Source: Chlorops oryzae
Taxonomy: Eukaryota > Arthropoda > Insecta > Diptera > Chloropidae
NCBI GenBank assembly: GCA_020466095.1
Contig: CM035806.1
Coordinates: forward strand, 5,017,122 to 5,081,121
Length of the DNA: 64,000 bases
Reading direction: 5' to 3'
In this document: positions 12,364 to 23,612 of the stretch, one piece after another
How the letters are laid out: every line of letters starts with the position of its first letter
How positions within the stretch are numbered: the stretch's first letter is position 1
The notes under the pieces: generated by a model
Databases searched by the model: none
Seen by the model: the letters and a program-made list of their open reading frames with translations, nothing else
Told to the model about the DNA's origin: nothing
Made by a program: the position numbers and the translations under genes

Positions 12364-12732
12364 TATGAAGAAAAAAAGCGGCTCACGCTGTGAACGATAA
12401 ATGATAAATGAGGAGGGTAAATGTATAGGTATGTAATCCAAAAATAAACAAGATAATATGGGCTTATCAGACTTATCAGGCTTATCGGAATTGGTTTTTG
12501 TCAATATCATTTTAATTTTAATGAAGTGCAAAGGAAAAACACACGCTCGGGAGGCGCAATTAAAGGAAGAGAAGGAATGTTTACTAATACTAAATACGTT
12601 TTCGTTTTCCCATTGGCGAGAAATGAAATTATATCGTGAACTTACCCTTTTTTTGTTCATTGGTGCATTATAGGCATAAGCTGCCTTAACATTTGTTGCA
12701 CTCACTCTCTGCGTTGCACTATTTTTAATCAT

Positions 12733-13131
12733 GGAACTGTTTTCACAGGTTTTCTACTTGAGAACATTCATGCACACAAATATAAGTCCTTTCGTTGGAA
12801 AACGCATATTTGCAGTAATTTCATTCTTCGCTTTGTTCACATAATTATTGATTGCGATTTTATTTTCATTTTTATTTCCCAAAACAAAAACAAAAACAAA
12901 AACTACACTTGCTGATGATATGTGCTATATATAATATAGCTTACGACCGTATCGCATATTTATCATAACTAGATTTAACGGCTGTATCCAAATATTTCTT
13001 AAATCGTATGTAAATGGAATCCAAATTTGCAGGTTTTTGGGGCGACATCTATTTTAGAAGTTATCGTCATTTGAAAATTGCTCGATTTTACTATTTGTTT
13101 ACGCTTATTTTGACAGTACGACTTGTATGAG
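12733..13131. other. Upstream region of the C5-epimerase gene
   Basis: No exon or repeat boundary recognised. It presumably includes the 5' UTR and promoter of the minus-strand gene. A run of ACAAAA repeats lies at about 12884-12901. Confidence 0.35.
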
Positions 13132-13139
13132 TTGCCAGA

Positions 13140-13529
13140 CAGTGCTGTCGGAATTACTACAATTGTAGTATTTTACTACATTTTCATCACCCTTACTACT
13201 ATACTACTAAAATTGAAATATTACTACATTTCTTTAGAAATGCAGATCTGTATAGTAGTTTACTAGTATCCGTCAAAAATTTTTTCTCAAAATGAAAAAA
13301 GACAGCTATACAATATTCTTTTTTTTTTTAAATTTCGTAAAATTTACTCGGATACAGTAGTACCATTCCTGTTCCATCCAGGAAATGGTTTTTAAGAGAA
13401 GTGCATTCGTTAAATATTATATTTCCAACCCATTTTATTTGATTTCCTAAACGTACTACAAAATGTCCCAAAATACTACTAAAAAACGCAAGCTATACTA
13501 CTAAACGAAAATTGAAAACGACAGCACTG
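13140..13529. mobile_element. hAT-type MITE
   Basis: The ends CAGTGCTGTCG / CGACAGCACTG have the hAT CAGxG start. A perfect 8-bp target duplication TTGCCAGA is present (13132-13139 and 13530-13537). The interior is rich in ACTACT and AGTAGT words. Non-coding. Confidence 0.9.
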
Positions 13530-13537
13530 TTGCCAGA

Positions 13538-14770
13538 TATCATTTTATAAAGATAATTTATGAATGCTAAATTAGGCTATTCTATTTACGGTCAAATTTT
13601 ATAAATAAGATGACTAAAGCCGGAAAGTCTCACGCAACCCTGCGCACTCAATATTTCTTGATTACTTGACATCTCAGTATATGCAAAAGTAAAGTATTTA
13701 CTTCGAAGCAATTTTGGACTCTTTTTGCTTGTGTTTGTTATGGGCATTTGCCTTACTGCATTTCTCAGTATAAGTCGGTTCGCAATTCAAATCTGTATGA
13801 ATTAATTTTTTTGAGATTGAACCTTTAGCTTTGTATTGAACGTCACGTCGTGTAGAATACTGAAAAATTAGATGCATAGCAAGTCATACAGTTTTTGTGA
13901 AATCGATATTTCGATGGTTTTTAGCATTCAAGAATTCTTCAAAATGAAAATCAAATTTTCTAAATCATATAAAAATAATCTGTAATCGTTCTTGCAGAGT
14001 TTACTTTAAATATAATATGAAGTAATATTTCACATTGTATTTGATGCCATGACTATGGCATTCTTCAATTGCGATTAACCATACGATGCTATCCAAATTA
14101 CAATACATACTCGATATATTCGAGTCAATCGATAGTTTTGCAACCGAATACGTATAAAACTATTTTTAAATAGATCAAGTGACTAAAAAGCCCATTTTAT
14201 ATTTATTCGAAATCACATTATATAAAGAATACATATGCAATCGCTGATAAGTTTCGGTCAATTAATTTATTTCGTTAATTTGAGTTGAAAAATTATTGAA
14301 ATTTTAATATTCAAATTCCCTAATACTTCGAACGGCCAACTATATACTATTCGAACGAAATGAAAAGACGCCGTGCCAGATATCCATTTATATATTTGAT
14401 GCTTTGTGCTATGCATTACGCAATTTTAAGAAAAGATATAACTTTTTCTGAAGTCTCCAAAGTAACTTTGGACAATTTTCTTTTAGTGACATCATCAAAG
14501 AAAAGTTAGAAGAATTTACTCGAATGCATTTCTGCTCTTTTTTATGTGTGTTGTTATGGGAACAAAATTTTCTTATGCATTTAGTATAGCCCCAATTCGC
14601 AATTGGCTAAAAGTGATCTGTACTGCCCACATTAATTTGAAAATCTACGAATTCGAAGATTATTATACAAAAAATATGGTAGCACCGTTTAGCTTATGTC
14701 ATTGAAGTAACAGTGCGACTCGACTGCGATAGTTCATTGCATACTATCTGTCAAATATTATGGTATGCGA
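13538..14770. other. AT-rich spacer
   Basis: No gene seen. Scattered ATCGATAG-type words occur (about 14120). Confidence 0.35.
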
Positions 14771-14772
14771 TA

Positions 14773-15211
14773 GGGCTGTCATTAATTACGAAGGGCGATT
14801 ATGACCATTTTTGACCCCCCCTACCCCATGTAACACAAATAAGAATTTTCAAATCCCCCTCCCCTCTACGTAAGATAACCCAAATTTTTTAATATGCTCT
14901 TTGCTAAAACTGAAAAAGTTGCATTGTAAGTTTATTAATGAAAAAACTTTCATTTTAATGTTGCGAGCCAATAACACTGTAAATCAAATTTATTACAAAA
15001 AGAAAAAATGGAAAAAAAGATATGTTCAGAAAATAACAGTCTTTTAATTAGATAAAAATAAAAAAAAAAAAATTTTACACGAGAATATTTTCACACACCA
15101 TAATATTACGTAAAAATTTTTAAGACCCGCCCCTCCCCCATATAAGCGAGCGTAAGGTTTTTTCGAACCCCCACCGCCCCTTTTATGCTTACGTAATTAA
15201 TGGACAGCCCC
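14773..15211. mobile_element. TA-flanked MITE
   Basis: Inverted ends GGGCTGTCATTAATTACG / CGTAATTAATGGACAGCCCC are flanked by TA on both sides. Purine/pyrimidine-skewed patches (CCCCCCTACCCC, CCCCTCCCCC) lie just inside each end. TA targets suggest a Tc1/mariner-type element; this is inference. A worn right end of the same element also precedes the second copy of the duplication at 16384. Confidence 0.7.
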
Positions 15212-15215
15212 TAGC

Positions 15216-15486
15216 AGCAGGTAGACAGATTTTTTTGAGTGGGCAAATTTCGGTATGCGATGAGCATTTTTAGGTGGCATTCAGCGAGAAAATTCGCTGC
15301 ATAGAAGCGTAAAACATTGAAAGGGATGCAAGATTTGTTAAATCAAGAGCAAAAAAGAAAAAAAAAAACCTGACACTGGGTAAATCCGTTCTTGCAGAAA
15401 AGAGAACAACGTTAAAAAAAACTCAAAAGTGACAGCCCATCGCAAGCGATAGATTGCATGCGATATCGCAAGCTATATCTCGCATG
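15216..15486. repeat. Duplicated block, copy 1
   Basis: It is homologous over its length to 16384-16665 in the same orientation, about 1.17 kb apart. Shared landmarks include GTAGACAGATTTTTTTGAGTG, CGTAAAACATTGAAAGGGATG and CAAGCTATATCT. The copies differ mostly by many scattered one- and two-base indels rather than substitutions. Confidence 0.75.
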
Positions 15487-15535
15487 CCATGAGCTATGAG
15501 CGGTCTTCATTTGCGATCTATCGCATACTTTCGAT

Positions 15536-16041
15536 TAGTGATGCCCTCGAATAGTGGATTTGGCCGAATTACCGAATACCGAATATTCGAGTCAACCTCT
15601 CGGCCGAATAACGAATTTTCGGCAAAACCGAATATTCGGCACGTAGTAAAGACAGCTTGGGCATACTCGCTTGATTCTTAGCTGGAGTCAAGACAAAAAG
15701 CTTAGCCGCATGAAAAATTTGCCCACTGTTTTAATGTTTTCGAAGAAAATTTAGAAGAAGCTAGCGTACATTTAATATTCTCAAATCGAATGCAAAATGC
15801 AATCTGCTGTCATTTATTAGTATCTCGTTAATTAAGATTTATTATTACGTTAAATATGTGAGAAACATTAGTAATTTTGTAGTTACAGTGTGATTTTTTT
15901 AATAAGTTCATTGATATATCTACATATTCGGTATTCGTGGGCTGACATTATTTTAACTATGTCGGCCGAATACCGAATATCTTGAAAAATGACCCGTAAT
16001 AGCACGAATAAGAATATGGCCGAATATTCGTGGCATCACTA
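15536..16041. mobile_element. hAT-like MITE
   Basis: Ends TAGTGATGCC / GGCATCACTA are inverted. The flanks CTTTCGAT and CTTCGATC are close but not identical. The interior is built of CCGAATATTCGG words in both orientations. Confidence 0.65.
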
Positions 16042-16383
16042 CTTCGATCGACGTGCATAACCATTCTCTTACCATGTTGGCAAAATGAACATGTAATTGT
16101 ACTTTATTATGACCACTTTATTTTCACTTTCAAAGGTAACATTAGGTACAATTTGTCAAATTTAGGTACAATATTCAAGAAAGGAAAAATTTGTTAGTGA
16201 AATGAAATGTGTAATAGGATCTGACTGAAAAAAAAAAATGTTATCACGCAGACATACTCCTGATTCTATTGCAACATAATTTACAAGAAATTTAACAGAA
16301 GCCCGGCATTCGCCGTCATAAGAATATATGTCACGAGGTTGGTATCGAAATCCTGAATAGTTACGTCCATCGTAATGGACAGC

Positions 16384-16665
16384 TAGCAGCAGTAGACAGA
16401 TTTTTTTGAGTGAGCAAATTCATCGTATCGCGATGACATTTAGTGCACTTCAGTCGAGAAATTCGCTGCATAGAATGCGTAAAACATTGAAAGGGATGCA
16501 ACGATTCCTGTTAAATACAGAGCACAAATTGAAAAATAAATATCCTGACACTGGTAAATCCTTCGTTGCAGAAAAGAATGAACATACGATTTAAAAAAAT
16601 TCAAAGTGACAGGCATCCAAGCGATAGATTGACTGCATTATCGTACAAGCTATATCTGATCATTA
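16384..16665. repeat. Duplicated block, copy 2
   Basis: Second copy of 15216-15486. It begins after a worn CGTAATGGACAGC, a remnant of the right end of the TA-flanked MITE, so the duplication happened after that insertion. A short open frame of 62 codons inside (16406-16594) has no counterpart in copy 1 and is not considered a gene. Confidence 0.75.
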
Positions 16666-17260
16666 TATAGGGTCTCCTGAATCTATCGCATACTTTCAAT
16701 CGCGTGCTATGAACCATCGCACGTCGAGACCTTAAGTTAAGTTAAGTAACAGCTAGAGCTGAAGAACTATCGAAAGTGCTATCGAAGTGCTATCGATTTT
16801 TTTCAGCTCCTACCAAAATCTGATTCAACCTACCAAAGTAAAAATACCTACCAGATTTGGTAGGAAAAGCCCAAAAGTGGGAAAAAAGGGCTAAAACGCG
16901 AATTCCCCATTTGGTTAAGTGTTCTTCGACATATCGATTCATCTAAATATGTTACAACAATAAGCATAGTTAAATATATATTTTGTTATTTATTTTCTTC
17001 TTTTTAGAAAAACTTTAATCGAAGTAAGAAATTGTGATTCAATTAAAAAAAAAATCTACCTTTTCCAAATCTAGGTTATAGGAGAGTCCAAAGCTAAATC
17101 TATATTATATGGGAGAAATAGTAAACAAAGTTTTTAAGGAATAGAAGATATTAGATTTTGTCTGATAGTCCAAGGCAGAAAGTTTCGTATGGCAGGACTT
17201 TGGCCAAATATAAAATAAAAATATATTTATTTAATTTAAGCATAAAGTGTAAAATGCGCA

Positions 17261-18558
17261 ATGCGCAAAATTCTGCAATATTATTATAATGTAGTAGTAA
17301 CAATAATTTGTTTAGTTAATCTTTCAATTGCTTCACCAGGCGATCGTACACAATTCTTTAGGAATTGTCGAGAAAATTGTGAGCGACAGAACTGCACAGA
17401 AGGTGGATAAATTATAGTAAATAGCTGAATACACATGCAAAATTCATAATTCATAATTTTTCAGATGGCGTCGGCATTCAAGAGCATGCATTGAGATATT
17501 ATAATCAAAAAATTTTCGATTGGACTTGGACCTGCGCCGATGAGTGCCAGTATGGCTGTGTTTGGCGTACTGTCGATGCATTTTTGGAACGCAACTGGCA
17601 AGTGCCGCAGTTCTATGGAAAAGTAACCGTTAAATAGAATCTAATCGATTTGCAATTTCGAGTAACTAATGTTTTTCCAGTGGCCATTTATTCGATTTTT
17701 GGGTTTACAAGAACCAGCTTCTGTACTCTTTTCCGTAATGAATTTCATTATGCATTTACGTATGCTATGTAAATTTCGACGCGAAGTTCGGAGCGATAGT
17801 CCTTGCTACAAATTATGGCATTTCTTTGCTCTAGTATGAAAATTGTTTCTATGATCATTTTTAGCAAATTTTTAAATTGCATTTCTTTAAGGTTTGTTGC
17901 AACGGATGGATTTTCTCAAGCGTATTTCATGCACGTGATTTTCCTTTAACTGAATTATTGGATTACGTGTTTGCATATTCATTGGTCTTGTCCACTCTTT
18001 ATTGTATGCTGATGCGGTGAGTTTTGAGTTTCATCCTGGATATGAACTATTTCCATTTATCTTAATTCAAATATTTCCAAATATAGCATGATGATCGATT
18101 GGCCATTACTTCTACGTACTCTAGTCAGCTTGATTTTTCTGTCATTTTACTTAAATTACTTTGCCTATGTAAGTGTGGGAAAATTCAGCTATTCATGGAA
18201 CATGACACTCAACATTGGAACAGGTTCGTAGTACTATTTCAAAGAATTTCTCTACGAATGATGTTTTTGTTTAGGTGTAATAGCGGCAATAGGTTGGTTA
18301 ATATGGTGCTTCTTTGTACGCAAGTATCGTCCCTATTACCGTGGGATTTTACGTTTCTATATGCTTTTTGGAATGGCAATGAGTTTGGAATTGCTTGACT
18401 TTCCTCCTATATTATGGACCATCGACGCACATTCCCTCTGGCATTTGGCTACTGTTCCTTTAGTGCCAATTTTCTATAATTTTGTAATTGAAGATTGTAA
18501 AAGTTTACTCAAAGAGCGCGCACTGCAGGACCGTAGTCGATTCAAAAAGGAGATATAG
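17261..18558 (+). CDS. PGAP3 / Per1-type GPI-anchor remodelling protein
   Basis: PGAP3 proteins act in the ER/Golgi membranes on the lipid of GPI-anchored proteins (removal of the sn-2 acyl chain during fatty-acid remodelling) and belong to the CREST hydrolase superfamily. There are six exons: 17261-17402, 17465-17622, 17681-17833, 17892-18016, 18087-18223 and 18275-18558. All are GT/AG with matching phases, giving 332 aa. A signal peptide (residues about 1-25, ending ..LSIASP) precedes GDRTQFFRNCRENC. Then come [36 protein letters not shown], a histidine in VFHARD and the C-terminal LELLDFPPILWTIDAHSLWHL, each in family order. About seven hydrophobic segments are present. The Met at 17261 was preferred because an ATG nine bases upstream is closed by a stop. 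It is convergent with the cyclophilin gene, 111 bp apart. It corresponds to Drosophila CG3271 as I recall. Confidence 0.92.
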
Positions 18559-18669
18559 AAAGACATTTTCCTAAATAATGATTATTTGTATTTTTTTTTT
18601 TTTTTTTTTTAGTGAATATAAGCCAGTTTATTTTAATCTGTTTAAGAATAAAGTTTCCGACTACATGTA

Positions 18670-19337
18670 CTACATTTGACCACATTGTGATATAGTAACT
18701 GGAAGTTTTGGCTTATTGTTGGGGCCAGTGGGCACGTTTTCAATTTTTCGCATGATCAGTAAACCATCTAGAACTCTTCCGAAAACAACATGCTTTCCAT
18801 CCAAGAAATTGCATTTGGCGCACGTTATAAAGAATTGGCAGCCATTCGTATCTTTGCCACTATTAGCCATTGAAAGCAATCCTGGCGAATCGTGTTTGAG
18901 CGTGAAATTCTCATCTGCAAAGCTATTACCGTAAATGCTCATTACTCCAGTGCCATCGCCCTAGAAAATGTGAACAAAATATTTGAACACACTTTAACAT
19001 TTTGTTTTTGTTGTAAACACTCACATGCACGAAATCTCCTCCTTGTATCATAAAATCCTTTATAACCCTATGGAAGCTGGCTCCTTTATAGCCCATTGGC
19101 ACGCCATCCTGGCGACATTCACCAGTACAGAACTGTCGAAAATTCTCAGCTGTCTTTGGAACTGTGTCTGCAAACAATTCGAAAATCATGCGTCCAATTT
19201 CCTAAAAATAAAATGTTAACCGTCATCTTCGTCCATTTTGTGATTGTACTCACTGTCATTCCCACAGTTATGTCAAAAAACACCACTGGATTATTGGGAC
19301 TACGCAGTTGGGAATGTATTTGATTCCACGTTGGCAT
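18670..19337 (-). CDS. Cyclophilin H-type peptidyl-prolyl isomerase
   Basis: It catalyses cis-trans isomerisation of prolyl bonds. Human PPIH is part of the U4/U6 snRNP, so a spliceosomal role in the nucleus is likely. There are three exons: 19337-19254, 19201-19025 and 18960-18670, all GT/AG, phase 0 at both joints, giving 183 aa. The segments [80 protein letters not shown] and [15 protein letters not shown] are present in order. These include the active-site Arg/Phe (FHRVIKDF), Gln (MIQGG) and Phe (QFFIT) residues. The C-terminus is SQCGQM, very like PPIH. Intact. Probably orthologous to Drosophila CG17266. Confidence 0.95.
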
Positions 19338-19763
19338 TTTTATTTCTAATTAATACTACTTTCATTAAAATCTCTTAGTTCTTTTCCGAATCGCTGAATC
19401 GCTAACCGGGCTGGCTCGATTGTTTACGTTTTTGACATTTCTTTGGTGAAGAGTTGCCACTCTAACAGTCTAAATTGAAAAAAAAAAAAAAAAATTAGTA
19501 GCACTTCCTAGCCGGAAATTTCACATCCCAACGGGAAAAGGTAAGCAAAGTAAGTTAAACATTCACTCATGCATTGCCATTGTAATTGAAACTGTAAGCA
19601 CATGTCTGTTGGTAGAAAATATAACAAAAATCTTCTACTCCTTACAATTCCGATAACCTGGTAATGCATAGTTCCACTTCTTTGAATTTATAAATGAATC
19701 ATTAAACTACAAAGTTCATGTATTACGTATTTTCCCGTTGGTATCTTTCGTAGTAATGAAAAT

Positions 19764-20132
19764 TAGTGTCCGACCGAAGGTTCGGCTTCGGTAATCGGCA
19801 TAATCGGCCAATTCTTAATCTTCGGCTTCGGCTGGAAAAAGCCGAATATTTTTGCATTTTAATGGAAGTAAAAAAGTCACGATAGATTTTCAATTGCTTC
19901 ATTGAGACCTTTTACACTAGTGAATTATTGCCGTAAATTCTCATTTTGTGGGCGACTAAAGCGAAAGAATTTAGAGAAAATTTGAGCGGTTTTTTTTTTT
20001 TGTGCTTGTCAAATGAATAAAGACTGATTTTGTTTCCTTACTGTAAAATGTTTTGCATTCGGCTTCGGCCGAAGTCTTCAACTCTGCCGATTGTTCGGCT
20101 TCGGCTAAAAATCCACCTTCGGTCGGACACTA
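19764..20132. mobile_element. hAT-type MITE
   Basis: Ends TAGTGTCCGACCGAAGG / CCTTCGGTCGGACACTA are inverted, with a perfect 8-bp target duplication ATGAAAAT (19756-19763 and 20133-20140). The interior repeats TTCGGCTTCGG. Non-coding. Confidence 0.9.
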
Positions 20133-20140
20133 ATGAAAAT

Positions 20141-22136
20141 GCATCATGGTATAGGAAATTTACTTGCTGCTTTAGAGCGTAGAGCCCTTTAAGATGGAAG
20201 GAGTCACGCACTGTGTGGCATGACACAGCATAGAGAAAATTGAATAAGATCAGTGAAATCACTTTGCAATAACGAGATGCCAGCAACATAGGCGCGAGGG
20301 TTTGCATCCACGCTTTCTGTTTTTGCACCATAAAATGAACAGTAATTTTTTATGCAGATCCCGACGCAAATTCGGCAATTAAATAATATACTGCACCCAC
20401 TACGAAAAAATTGTATGGCATACTTGAAGATTCAAAGAGCGTGATATTGTGTTCATATACATTTAGACGTTTAGTATATTTTGCTTAATGTGACAATGAC
20501 GTTCTCATGACTCATAATAGTGGTATTAAGAGGAACAGTGCACGCATGTGTGCAATTTCAGCATGAAAATTTAGTAAACAGTGAGCAACAATAAGCGGTT
20601 TGTTTCATATTTTAATTAGCTTTATTTTATTTATGCTTTTGAAAAACTGACGGTTTTCTCTATGAGACTCAAATAATAAGTGAAATGAACTTGAACTGGC
20701 AGCTTTGCGAGTAATGCTATAAATTCCGGCCGGGTAGATTCTTAAAAAAAATACCCAAATCATTTTTTGTTCACTGATATATTGGCATCCCTGCAAGTAG
20801 TTGCCTATCCATTGCACGCGTGATGGAATGTAAATAAAATTTTCTTTGCAGACGTTTATAATAGTTTTATAAAATAGTTTTTTAAAAGTGAGTGGTAAGA
20901 CGATTTGCAATGTGAGGACTATGCAGAATATACCTAAACACTTTTTATTGTTGCAGGTGAAAGTTGGAATTAACAAAAAGCTTTTCGAAATTATTTGATT
21001 GGCGGCATTTGACTTTAAAGATTGACTAGAGTGAGTAAATTCAATACACAAAATGAATATATACATATATATATATACAAAATATACATATAAAGTATAT
21101 GAAAACGCGTACAATTTCGTACTAAACTGCTAAATGGACATGCAAAAGTTAGTGTCAGGGTCGCAGTATTCAAGTCGGTATAAGAACTTTTTTTTTACAT
21201 TTTTGAATATATTTTAGTCTCTATATCAGCTCAACTCAATCAAATACCTCAAACTCTCCTGAAGACTATCAAAAAGTTTAAACTTAACTGAACCTCAATG
21301 CAATTTTTGAAATTGTGAAATAACTACACGATAGTTCGGCTTGTCTATTTATTTATTTACATTACAGTTTGAATCGTTTTTCCGCATGTAAGATGTACTA
21401 ATATACATATCCAGCGCTATTCTAAATGAATATTGCCCAGGAATTTTTCCTCCAAAAAGTTTTTCTCCGCAGAAATAAGAGGAAGAATGTGATGACCTTT
21501 GCTTAAAAATGTTCGAAATTCTTGGTCCCCATATGATACCTTTCCAGTGTATTTAGAATGGGACAATTTTTTCAAATCTAATACATATGGTATTGTGAAA
21601 TCGGGTCTCATGTCAAGTTAATGTGTAAATTGGATAAGCTGACTCCACCACTTTTGTAATAACATAAAACAAAACAACGCTTCCGTAGAAAACATTTTAC
21701 ATTTATAGCTTAATTATTTCACTTTCCCATAAGTTATTATTTGGTTCTCATATGAGCGTTTTTCATCGAGATGACCAATTCTAAGATCATGATTCTATAC
21801 ATATGCGGCAAATCACAATTGAATACTTTGATCAGATTACCGCTTGTAGCTTATTAAATTGTCGGCCTCCATTGCGTAGTTAGTTGAGATGACAACTTAC
21901 GATGCGAGAGGCTGAGGTTTGACCTCCCAGCTGGGGCGTGGAAGTTAGTTTGTCGTTTTTTTCTGGTACTGTTCTTCTTTGTTTCCCATTTTTCCTGGTA
22001 TCACAAAGCGCCCATATGAGGCCTGAGTGTTGTCAGCCTTGGTGGCAGCCACACCAAGCAACCAACCAACTAATTAATTTAATGAAAAATGTTTATTTAA
22101 ATATTTTTTATACATCTGCCTCGAAGGCCTTCGTAT
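20141..22136. other. Spacer without recognisable genes
   Basis: A 169-codon open frame on the minus strand (20605-21114) has skewed, AT-driven composition and no domain I know. It is probably chance. About 21870-21945 has a tRNA-like stretch (GTTAGTTGAGATGAC ... GAGGTTTGACCTCCCAG). Confidence 0.35.
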
Positions 22137-22385
22137 CTCAGATGCCGTTTAGTGCTATTGCGTCACTTCAACATCGTCGGAAGTAAAATCTTCCAAAAAA
22201 TAACTATGACAAACGTTATATCACAGCTGTTAATACATATTAAGAATAGGAATATAAAGTTCATCAATTCGGCACCACTCCATACATACAAATTATTTTC
22301 AGATAAAACTGTCCTTTAATTTACAATAGATCACGATTTTGACATTTTTAATATTTGATATAAATAAATTCAAAATTATCCAAAC
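22137..22385. repeat. Local duplicated block, copy 1
   Basis: It shares GCCGTTTAGTGCTATTGCGTCACT, ACAAACGTTATATCACAGC and AATTTACAATAGA with 23307-23515 in the same orientation. Again the difference is mainly indels. The block has no coding signature. Confidence 0.65.
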
Positions 22386-23306
22386 AGCCCACACACAATT
22401 GATTTCAATAAGTAAGAGTGTTATATATTGCGCAAAATTTACTATTTTTTAGAAAATAAATAGAATTGATCGCTAAATTCAAGCTGACGCATATTTATTC
22501 ATTGATAAATGCTTAACATGTCATCCAGTTCTAAATGTTTTTTATTTGGTTGACGTCTTATATGACTAATGTATGGGTCAATGACACAAGATCGGTTTAA
22601 AAACTATTCAGATTTTAGAAGTTCTGCTGATTTTCTGCGAAAAAACATCAACACTGTACTCCTATAGTCCTTATTTCTTGCTTCCTCAGCTTCTTCTGTA
22701 ATTAGTTAATTGTTGCTATTATAATTCGGCTTAATGAATAGGAATGCCTAAAAGTATACTATAAATTTTTGCAAAGATTATTTATTGCAATTGTCATGCA
22801 TTTTTTTTTTACACATAATTGATGATATCTTAAAAAGTGCTAGGTATGCCGGCCGTTTTTTTCAATTTATTTAGAACTAATCTAAAAAGCTTCAATTTTT
22901 ACCCATTTGAAAGTAATGCTCGTAACTCACATTATTCTATTCAACATAAATATGCAAATCCTGTTTTTTTGGATGTCATTTTCATTTCCGCATAACTTTT
23001 AAACCACTAATCAATACTTACTGATTCTCTTTGGCTAATTTCATGAGTAATATTTATGTTTTCTATAGACAAATTTTTTGTACAGAAAAAGATTTTATTT
23101 TCATATAATTCGTACTCAATTTTAATGAAAAACTTATGTCAATTATTACCCTTGCATGTTTATGTATACTTCCAACTGGGTATACCAAGTCTAATATTAC
23201 TTTTTGAAACAAAAGCTTATGGATTTCTCTTATTTGGACAATTCTCTACAAAACTGCATCATTACCTTTTTGAAATCATATGGTCGAAAATGATTTTTTG
23301 CCGCTG
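22386..23306. other. AT-rich spacer between duplicated blocks
   Basis: Nothing recognised on either strand. Confidence 0.35.
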
Positions 23307-23515
23307 AAAATCATGTTGCCGTTTAGTGCTATTGCGTCACTCACACGTCGAAGTCAAATTTTCCAAAAAATAATCATACAAACGTTATATCACAGCGCTA
23401 AACTCATTCAAGTAATGAGGAATAAAAGTAAATTGGATCATAACATACAATTTTTCAGAAAAACTCGCTGATGTAATTTACAATAGACTGTTTGACATTT
23501 TATTTTTACTAATAT
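23307..23515. repeat. Local duplicated block, copy 2
   Basis: Second copy of 22137-22385, about 1.17 kb away. It ends about 100 bp downstream of the stop codon of the decarboxylase-like gene at 23613. Confidence 0.65.
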
Positions 23516-23612
23516 TCAAAAAAAAAAAATAACAATAAATAAAAGGCTTCAACATATTTAGCTCAATATGTTATATATATTATATAATGATTGCAGATTT
23601 TAAGAAAATCAA

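Noticed and set aside
20605..21114. 169-codon minus-strand open frame
   Set aside because: AT-driven composition, N-terminus made of TATATA repeats (Tyr/Ile), no recognisable domain.
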